A DNA stretch of 10,536 bases from Porogramme epimiltina (lineage: Eukaryota; Basidiomycota; Agaricomycetes; Polyporales; Polyporaceae). Where the stretch lies: contig FTLJ01001320.1 in the NCBI GenBank assembly GCA_900155495.1, forward strand, positions 1 to 10,536, in the 5' to 3' direction. Below, in pieces: positions 1 to 7,500 of this stretch (the first letter of the stretch is position 1; the number at the start of each line of letters is the position of its first letter). The notes beneath the pieces were generated by a model. It ran no database searches. It was given only the letters and a program-made list of their open reading frames with translations, and had not been told where the DNA came from. The translations under genes were made by a program, and so were the position numbers.

Positions 1-122
1 CCCGCACCCAGCCATCTGCCCTGCCCCCCTTCCTCCCCCCCGTCCCCTCGCCGTCCCCGCGCCCGCGCCCCCTGTCCCCCGCCTGCCTACCATCAATCCG
101 CCCCGCCTCCGCCCACGCGCAC
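1..122 (+). promoter_or_regulatory. Pyrimidine-rich 5' flank of the Zn2Cys6 gene
   Basis: This stretch is extremely C-rich and pyrimidine-dominated on the + strand, as is common just upstream of fungal start codons. It holds no ATG on the + strand, so the ATG at 123 is the first one visible. No TATA box or specific operator is recognised. It is probably the 5' UTR and part of the proximal promoter; where transcription starts cannot be told from sequence. Confidence 0.5.
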
Positions 123-3100
123 ATGGCTGCTCCCACGGAGCCTCAGCATTCCTCTCCCCCCAACTCTGCCGTCCTCTTCGCCCCCGTGGACGACCAAGGG
201 AGGATGCCCGACGGCGACCATCTATCCGTCGCTTTTGTCAAAGGGGGTAAGCGCAAGCGCCTCAGCAAGGTGTGTTCGATCCGCTTCGCCACCATCCATC
301 GCGTCGTAAATAGGCGTTCTCCAGGCGTGTGATGCTTGCCATAAGAGCAAACGACGGTGCGACGGCACCGGTGAGTCCATGCCCGCTCCGCGCACCTACC
401 CTCAGCCGCTTAACCTCAATACCAGCACCTTGCAGCAACTGGTGAGCAGACCGTGCCCGCTTTAGCGCCAATATCCCCTCACTTTCCCAACCCTCCACGC
501 GCGCAGCTATTATGCGTCAAAGAATTGCACGTACACCGATGCCGCCGGTCGTCCCGTCCCTGCGCCGAGGACTGTGCACCCGGAACGCGCGGGGGGCGGG
601 GCTGCCGTCGCTGTGAGTCGCCCTTGTGGCCATCTTACGTTTAGGTGCTGAACGTTGACCGCGCGCGTGTCCGCAGACACAGCCAATCAACGACTCTCCG
701 CCGTGGGCCGCACAGGCCACGCTCGCTAGTCCTCCGGTCAGACCACAAGCAGCTGTCGAGCGCGATCCGACTACGAAACGTCGCAAGGGCGGCGTTGCGC
801 CGGACACCAGCCCGCCGATGAGCTCCAAGAGTGCGGTCTACACGGAGGGCTACAAACGCGCCCCCGACCCCGCCATTACGCACGAGCTTGTGAACAGTGC
901 GTTTGAGCACATACCCGCGCGCGCGGCTCTCGAGGCTAAATACATATTTGCATATCAGTCTTCTTTGCCCACTGCAACCCGCAGCGGATGATCATCCACA
1001 AACCTTCTTTTTCTGCGGACCTGGGGATGAGCAAGCTTCCGCCCTACCTCCTACTGGCCGTCTGCGCGGTGGCGGCCCCTCTGTCCAAGAACAAGAGCGT
1101 GCTCAGCAAGGCGTCACACCCGCGCCTGGCGGGCGTGCCTTTTTTCCAGGACGCGCTCGCGCTCATGTTTGACAACTCGGGCAGGCTGCTGTGCGAGCCG
1201 TCGGTGAGCACAGCCCAGGCGCTCTGCCTGCTGGAGATGCACGAAATCGCCGCAAGCCACTCGTGGACACGCCATTTCAGGTACTTCGGTACGTCGCCGG
1301 GCACGAGCCGCATGCGCGCAGCACGAGAATATTTTAGGGCTCACCTGATCGGTCGTGCTTTCCAGAACTGGCCGCCCAGGTGCTCGAGGGCAGCCTCGAG
1401 GTGCAGCGGCCAGACGAGACGGTACCGCCCTCGCCCAACGACTCTGAAGGCATCCTGCGGTTCATCGACCGCGAATGTACCCGGCGGTGCTTCTGGCTCA
1501 TCCAGACCATGGAGTGGATTAGTGATATCTACACACACCGGGGTGTGAAGCCGCGGATGGCAGAACTCGCGGACGTAGTGCGGTTGCCCATCGATGAAGC
1601 CATCTTCGAGCTCACCTCGCTGACGAGTTCAGCCAGTGGGTGCTTCCATATCGCGCTAGTCATCCACCGCTAATACCGGTTTGTTTAGCGGTGGAATATC
1701 TCCGGCGTCCGGCGCCCCGTACGAGATACGCGTCGCAGTTCGGCCACATGTTGCGCATTTTGGAGATCTACGACAGCGTCGAGAAGATACTCGGTATGTG
1801 CCTCAGGCGGGAGCGATGCCGCGCAGCTCACAGATGGCTTCGTAGCCAACAAAGAAGGACCTGCTCGGGTTGAGGCTATGCCTGCCGTGCGCAAGAGCTT
1901 GGAGGTACGTAAAGCGTCTTTTTGACACGCCCTGTCCCTGACCACGCGGCACAGGATTGGGCCGCCTCTTTGCCCTCACATCTCCAATTCAACGAGGAGA
2001 ACCTGGAGACACAGATCACGATGTTCGAGACCTCCTCCAACTCGGGCGCTTGGTGTTGGTGCTTCATGCACGCTCTACACCCGTGTTGCTATCTTGCGAT
2101 ACTTGAGGTACGGTGCCCCTCAAACTCTACTCACCAAAGGCAACCGTTGACACGGCCATGACGCAGGGCGAAGGCACGCTTACTGAACCGATCCCCTGGG
2201 TCCGGAATCAGTTGAATCACATTTTTAACGCTGCCGGCACACGGGCTAGATCTTCCATCCTCTGTACGTATTCCACTCCGCGATGCCGCCGGCTCTGGGC
2301 TGATAAGCGTACACACACTTCCTCGTACGCCCCTGACGTGCACGGGTACGATTAGCGGCCTGTGCGCTTTGGGTGAGTTTCCTGCCTCGGTCGCATGTCC
2401 GAGAGCGTGAGCACTGACGGCGCGGCACCTTTTTACCATAGTCGTACTCGAAGTACAGCGGCGACGACCCGCAGGTGCACGTCTGGGACCGCGACTTTGA
2501 GAAGATCTGGGGCTTCAAGGTTGTGCTCGTCGCGGAGCAGTGGCGCCAGAGCCAGGCGTTGGAGAAGGAGAAGATGCTCGCCCAGCAGCAGCAGCAACAG
2601 CAACAGCAACCACCAAAGCTCCCGTCGCCGCCGCACTCGCAGCAGATGTTCAGCTCACGCGACTCGGGCTCCTCCCCGCCGTCGTCCAAGTCGAGCTCGA
2701 ACTCGCCCACCTCGGCGCACTCCTCGCCGAGCACCTTCACCCACTCCACCTCCACGCGCTCCTCGCCCCCCAGCGTACTCTCACAGCCGTACGAGGGCCG
2801 GCAGGGCAACCCCCGCGTGCTCCTCCGCTCGAACGGCCCGCTCACCGAGCTCGATACCAGCGCGGGCCCCGCCCCCGCCACCACCAACGGCGTGTCCCCC
2901 GGCGAGCAGATGAACCTGCCCTCGCTCAAGGCGAGCGGGCTGCTCGACTCGTGGAAGCCGCCGTCCGAGGCGTTCGCGAGCTCGCTCTCCCTGGGCGCCC
3001 AGGGCGGCGCCCCGCGGGAGGCGCCCCTCGCCCAGCCGCCACCGCGCATCTCCCCGACCCAGGCCGCGGCCCCGCCCGCCGCGGCGCCTGCGGGCCTCGA

Positions 3101-3134
3101 TTGGCTCGCCGAGCCCGCCGGCGGGCGGGCGTAG
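123..3134 (+). CDS. Zn2Cys6 (zinc cluster) fungal transcription factor, 13 exons
   Basis: Exons: 123-269, 325-370, 426-441, 507-612, 677-896, 959-1288, 1366-1635, 1689-1793, 1834-1904, 1955-2107, 2167-2263, 2356-2372, 2442-3134 (2271 nt, 756 residues). It is predicted to be a nuclear DNA-binding regulator. A basic stretch (GGKRKRLSK) leads into a zinc cluster at residues 51-77 with spacing CX2CX6CX5CX2CX6C, followed by TYTDAAGRPVPAPR. Residues of about 180-525 match the fungal middle homology region: MIIHKPSF, PPYLLLAVCAVAAPLS, LLCEPSVSTAQALCLLEMHE, HSWTRHFRYFEL. From about 527 comes WDRDFEKIW, then nine Gln (574-582) and a Ser/Pro/Ala-rich, probably disordered tail. The family and DNA-binding role are secure; target genes are unknown and I do not recognise a named orthologue. 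The least certain junction is the donor at 1636 (GTGGGT); 1627 is a weaker in-phase alternative. The 16- and 17-nt exons would be missed by most gene finders. Confidence 0.9.
426..441 (+). other. 16-nt microexon encoding the second half of the zinc cluster
   Basis: Exon 3 of the transcription factor is only 16 nt, between acceptor ACCAG (ends 425) and donor GTGAGC (starts 442). It completes an Ala codon, encodes Pro-Cys-Ser-Asn and gives the first two bases of the fifth cysteine codon, which finishes at 507. Without it cysteines 4 and 5 vanish. Skipping 16 nt would also shift the reading frame. Confidence 0.85.
2356..2372 (+). other. 17-nt microexon in the middle homology region
   Basis: Exon 12 of the transcription factor is placed between an acceptor TTAG (ends 2355, with a CTGAC branch-like site shortly upstream) and a GTGAGT donor at 2373. 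It supplies two bases of a Ser codon plus Ala-Cys-Ala-Leu-Trp, and it restores phase between exon 11 (ends 2263, phase 1) and exon 13 (starts 2442). The phases fit exactly, but the peptide is too short to test against the family by eye. Confidence 0.7.
2583..2609 (+). repeat. CAG/CAA polyglutamine tract
   Basis: Nine consecutive glutamine codons (mixed CAG and CAA) lie in the last exon of the transcription factor, followed by Pro-Pro and the Ser-rich tail. Mixed codons usually make such tracts more stable than pure CAG. Gln-rich stretches are common in fungal activators, but a transactivating role here is inference. Confidence 0.9.
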
Positions 3135-3179
3135 TGGGGACGCGGGAGACTGTTCTCTCTGTGTGTGCCTCTCTTCCGG

Positions 3180-3199
3180 CCCCTGGGGGTCCCCAGGGG
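3180..3199. repeat. Inverted repeat, 9-nt arms, 2-nt spacer
   Basis: CCCCTGGGG at 3180-3188 and CCCCAGGGG at 3191-3199 are perfect reverse complements separated by GT. In RNA the innermost pair would have to open to form a loop, leaving about 8 GC-rich pairs. It lies about 45 nt after the transcription factor stop codon, so it would form a 3' UTR hairpin. There is no T-run after it and bacterial-type termination is not implied. Confidence 0.75.
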
Positions 3200-3531
3200 T
3201 CCCGATCCGAAAGCCCTGGCTTCTTTGAAAGCCGAAGGCCCTTACCCGAATGGTGCCGCTCTGGCGCGCCGAGGAGCGTTGTGTAAGATGGTGGTGTACG
3301 CTCGCCCGCTCCCTCACCCCCTTTGTTGTGTCCGTATCCGGTCTCTCGCGTCTGTTTGTGTCTCGCCCGGCCCCCGCACCCCCGCTCCACGCTCTAGCGC
3401 TTGTCGATGTAGGCGGGTCGCCCGGGCCCGCTGAGCCGCCCCTCCTCTCACTCATTCGTTCGTTCGCTCCCCCCTAGCCTGTGATCTTGCCACTGTGTTA
3501 TAGCTTTTAGAGTACGATTGGGTATATGCCT

Positions 3532-3543
3532 TGTAATATTACA
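3532..3543. repeat. 12-bp AT-rich perfect palindrome
   Basis: TGTAATATTACA equals its own reverse complement. It sits in the AT-rich patch of the convergent intergenic region, where both genes could form 3' ends. It may be chance in AT-rich DNA or a symmetric 3'-end element; no protein site is recognised. Confidence 0.6.
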
Positions 3544-3716
3544 TTATGCGTAACGACGCCGCAGTGTCGTATAATGGTAGTCCGATGCGTGTCCGACGAT
3601 CCGCTGCGGGGGATCGGGAATCGATTGTGCACCGTGCCGTGTGGGTCCGCCAAGAGGCCGTTGCGGCGAGAGCAAGCGTGTAGAGCAAGAGAGCAGGATA
3701 TACATGTAAGATACAT

Positions 3717-4285
3717 CTACTCGGGCTTCTTGAGGTTGCGGTGCAGCTCGGGCTTGACGAGGATGACGCGGTCCAGGAGCTTTTGGACGACCTTGTCCTT
3801 GGTGCCCTCGTACGCCGTGCGGATCTCGGCCTGCCTCCCCAGCGTGTCCTTGTCGATGGCGGCCTGCACGGCCTGTGTGTTACCGGTGTGCTAAAAGCGA
3901 GGAATTGCGTACGGCAGAGACGAGCGGCCCGTTCGCAGAGGGGTAAGTGGGATGCTGCCCGAGGGTGCGTAGTAACGGGACGCACGGAATCCTCGAACGC
4001 CTTGAACTCCTGCTCCTTGGACTTCTTGTACTGCTCTATCTCCTTCTCGGCCTCCGAGCGGGCATCCTTCAGCTTCTGGACGCGGTCTGTTCGAACGAGA
4101 CGTCAATAGCAGCCCACGGCAATAAGCCGCAGCAATCTGCACGCACATTGGCGGGCATCCTGGACGGTCTTCGCGGCCTGCTTCTCGGCGTCGAGGAGCG
4201 TCTGGATGTTCTGCGACTGCGCGGACTGATCACAGCTTGTTCAGCGTGGCCCTGCTGTGAACGGAGGAAGAGGGAGACCGACCAT
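3717..4285 (-). CDS. VMA10: V-type proton ATPase subunit G (Vma10), 4 exons
   Basis: Exons on the - strand, in transcript order: 4285-4283, 4225-4147, 4086-3986, 3890-3717 (357 nt, 118 residues, the usual length for this subunit). Subunit G belongs to the peripheral stalk (with subunit E) of the V1 sector and helps hold the catalytic head static while the pump acidifies vacuoles and endosomes. Visible family features are the N-terminal QNIQTLLDAEKQAAKTVQDA, a long charged helix (QKLKDARSEAEKEIEQYKK, EQEFKAFE), and a C-terminal LLDRVILVKPELHRNLKK. There is no signal peptide or membrane segment, as expected for a soluble stalk protein. Introns are 57, 60 and 95 nt. The first coding exon is just the ATG; the phase-0 intron then starts with GTCGGT, a weaker donor than its neighbours. 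It is divergent from the symplekin gene across 219 bp. Confidence 0.95.
4226..4282 (-). other. Intron immediately after the VMA10 start codon
   Basis: The 57-nt intron begins with GTCGGT directly after ATG and ends with GATCAG. An adenine-containing CTGAAC or CTGTGATCAG stretch near the acceptor could be the branch site. Removing it joins Met to SAQSQNIQTLL, the family-typical N terminus. Retaining it gives Met followed by unrelated residues and does not match the family. Confidence 0.85.
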
Positions 4286-4504
4286 GGTGCTTGGGTGTAA
4301 GGACGAGTTCTGGCTCCGCCACCTCTGACGCGGGAAAGAAGCCTTTCCAGACTCGGCATCGTAGTGGCCTCGCTAGGCGCCCACAACCGTGCCTCCTCTT
4401 CCTCCCGCACCCCTCCCCCTACCCCGTCCCCCAAATACCCTAGACAACCGCAGCGACACTGTAAACGACTCTCCTCGCAAACCAAACGAACCGGTGTCCA
4501 CGCC
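4286..4504. promoter_or_regulatory. Divergent promoter between VMA10 and symplekin/PTA1
   Basis: Both genes start outward from this 219-bp gap, so it must hold both 5' UTRs and both core promoters. On the + strand it has a long pyrimidine-rich block at about 4390-4436, typical of fungal promoters. No TATA box is evident for either direction. The symplekin ATG at 4505 has purine at -3 and G at +4; the VMA10 ATG has A at -3. Co-regulation is possible but not shown by sequence. Confidence 0.65.
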
Positions 4505-7500
4505 ATGGCCAGCAACGGCGGCGCGGTGCTCGACCCGCTCGAGCAGATGGGCGCGGTGGTGAACGCGCCGGCGAACTCGAAGGAGCAGGCGGAGATGCTC
4601 GCCGCGCTGCGGGAGCTGCTCGAGGGCCACCCGACGCTCGCGACGGTCTGCTCTGGCTTCGCGCTCAACGTGCTCTCCGGCCCGGACTCGCTCCTCCGGC
4701 GGTGGGCCCTCGACCTCGTCCACTTCGCGATATGCAAGTCGGCGCTGAGCACGGACGTGCGGACGAAGCGTGCGTGGCTCCTCTTCCTCCCCCTTTCGCC
4801 TTGCGCTCGCTCTGGGTACCGCAGCACACCGCTGGGCTGGCGGGTGGGCGGGCGCATGTGCGTGCGGCGTGTCGTTGTGCTGAATGGGACGCGTGTTTAG
4901 TGGCGGAGCAGTCGCTCGACCTCCTGTGGGCTCTGCTGAGGGACTCGAACGTCGAGACGGTCAAGGTCACGGTGCAGTGTTTCACGACGGTGTATGCGCT
5001 GCTCTTTAGGACGTCGTGAGTCGCCCGTTGTTCTCGGACCCCGGCGGCGTGTGACCTGACGGGGTACAGATGCCTGAACCGCAACAACCGGAGGCCCTGG
5101 GACGTCCTCATGCAGGCGAAGAACAGGATACTCGACCTCGTTTCCTCCCCGCAGTCGACCAACGGCCTGCGAATATGCGCGGTGAAGTTCATGCAGAGGG
5201 TGATTCTGGTCCAGACCCGAGGCATCAACGACCCCAGAGTACGTCGTGTGCATGCTCCCTTCCGCAGCTCACTGAACGGCGTGCGTTCTGGGACAGCTTC
5301 AAAACAAGGACGACCCCAACCTTAACATGTGCCCGTCAGACCATCCGTTCATGAACATCGTGGGGCTAGAGACAGAGAGCCGGAAACTCCTCGAGTTCAT
5401 TGTTGGGACGGTGTTTAACACCAAGTGCGTCATCGCCCCTTTCTGCATTTAGTGTGCAGCTAACCATGGCAATTCAGCGACCTCGACATGCTGTCATCCA
5501 TCATGAACAGTTGGGCTACCCTTGTGAAGAGGCGTCCCGCGTACGTCGAATACGTGATACAAATACTCATGTCGTGGACCCCAATAAAGTTCGAGGGGTC
5601 CTCGGCGTCCGTCGTTCGCAGCGCAGAAAAGAGCGTCCGTATTCTGCTCACCCACATCTCCCGGTGCGTCCTGTCCTTTGCAAACCATAGTTCGGCGTTG
5701 AGTTCAACTATTGTAGAACTCCGCAAGGACAGCCGTTCCAAGGGAGAATTCAGGCCGCTCTGGTGACGCAGGCATCCAGAATGGAACAAGCGGCGATGGA
5801 AGAGAAGGCCCGAAAGGCCGCCGCGCTGGAGGCGTCTCGAAAACGGACGTCTTCGGCGACGCCTATAGTCGATATACCAGACTCAAAGCGTCCAAAGCTG
5901 GAGCACGACACGTCGGCGTCTCCAGCGAGCGGTTTCGACTTCAGCTCTCTGCCCGCCAGTTTGGTGACCGACCTCATCGTCGCTAACCTACAGGCCTTCA
6001 CCGAGAATGCCCTCATCGGTATGGTGCAGGCATACCGGCACAAGAAGACTGCTTCGGTAGCCCCTCTCGTTGTCCCTGCCGCAGGCATTCCTGGACTTTC
6101 CTCAACACCTCCGCCCGCAGGCCCCTCACGTCCGATGGGCTCTGAGTCTGTCCTAGCTACACCTCCCCCAGCGGCGACACGCGCACCTCCCTCAGAGCCG
6201 CGTGCAGATCGCGATCGCAAAGCAAGATCCCCTAGCCCTCCACCGCAGCCGCAAATAAAGCAGGAGGAGCCTGTAGACCCCCTCAAAATGGACATTGATG
6301 ACGAGGAGATAGAGTATGAACCGGAGAGGCTTAACATGGAGGTAATGTATCCTAACTAGTAAGTACAGCGCCTTGACCTAACGTCTGAGCAGATGTCAGG
6401 GGATGCAGAGCCTGTCGACGAGGCTGAGGCAGCATTGGACCACGACATGGACCTTGCAGAATTGCCGCTCACAGACTTCAAGCTTCCTCCAGCACGAGAA
6501 CTGGACGAGAGCGGTCGAGAAGGGCTCGTGCAGAAGGCAATCTCACGCATACGAGAAGGAGCGAAGGACCTTGCTGCACACGACATATTCGACGTTTCAG
6601 AAGGACAGGCCGCGAAGACGACGCCGACAGACATGTGGATGCTGCTGCTCGTGCGCATGGTGACTCGCGTAAGCGACCCTGCGGCTAGTGGTGATGAGGA
6701 CGAGGACGTTATGAAAGACGACGATGGTACTGTCATCCGCCGCTCAGACATCTATGACCGGCAGGACCGACTGAGACATGCACTCGTCGAGTACATCATG
6801 GCGGACTTTTCTGGGCGGTATGTGTGCTGTCGCTCGGCGGAGAGGGGTGGTGTTAACCTTCCATTAGGATACGACTCGCCACCTGTTGGATGAACGAAGA
6901 GTGGTACAATGATCTGATACGGCGGTCACAAGATCGAAATTGGGTGCGTCTTTTTCGTTGATTTAGTTCATGGGTGCTGATGGCACCGTGTGTAGCAACC
7001 CAATTACGAGACGTGGTTGAACCAGATTGTTTCGGCATATCAAACGTATGCAGACGGCAAAGATCGGACATTTTCGCGCTTCCTTCTTGATCTGCCACAA
7101 GTGCCACAAGACGTCCTAAATCTTCTCAGGGAATCATGCGTAGAACCGGAACGGTGTGTGCCTGCCGTTGCTACCCGTGTCGTAATCTCATTGTCCTTTT
7201 TTTGCCTGTATGACAGACGGCAGATGGGCTTTGCGGCTTTGAGAGAGTTCGTTTCACAACGGCCCTCATTGCGGGCCGAGGCTATGACCATGCTCCTAGA
7301 GCTGACCACACACCCGGACAAGATTACCCGAGGCGCCGCCATTAACACGGTGAAGCGATGGATACCGGATGCTCAGCCCATGTCGGAAATGATCCGTGAC
7401 TTTGCACTGCAACTACTACGTCGGCTACAATCGCGTCCGAAACCCCCGCCCGAGGAGAAGCCACCAACAAACGGGACCGACCATGACGAGAATATGGAAG

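Larger units (their letters stand above)
3135..3716. other. Convergent 3' flank between the transcription factor and VMA10
   Basis: These 582 bases separate two stop codons facing each other, so they should hold both 3' UTRs and polyadenylation regions. The left part (to about 3480) is GC-rich and has a strong inverted repeat at 3180-3199. The segment at about 3485-3550 is AT-richer (TTATAGCTTTTA, TGTAATATTACA) and is the best candidate for + strand 3'-end formation. No AATAAA is seen in it. Open frames here lack family motifs and are treated as chance. Confidence 0.6.

Noticed and set aside
2246..3049. 267-codon open frame on the - strand opposite the last transcription factor exon
   Set aside because: It is a GC-rich shadow with low-complexity Cys and Glu runs opposite the polyQ and Ser-rich coding. 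The + strand frame is tied to the conserved exons by splicing and phase.
2540..3286. 248-codon + strand frame overlapping the transcription factor tail
   Set aside because: It is a frame shift of the same GC-rich exon with Ala/Arg/Pro-rich content and no family motif; it runs past the real stop into the 3' flank.
3165..3477. Short + strand frames after the transcription factor stop
   Set aside because: Low-complexity Pro/Arg/Ser content, no conserved motif, and they lie where the 3' UTR is expected.
3555..3635. Possible tRNA-like segment (TATAATGGTAGT followed by GGATCGGGAATCGATT)
   Set aside because: The D-loop-like part resembles tRNAs, but no matching acceptor stem, anticodon stem or proper GGTTCGANTCC B box could be paired by eye.
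4069..4857. 262-codon - strand frame across VMA10 exons, promoter and symplekin exon 1
   Set aside because: It crosses two real genes and a promoter, and has no recognisable domain. VMA10 itself reads in a different, spliced frame.
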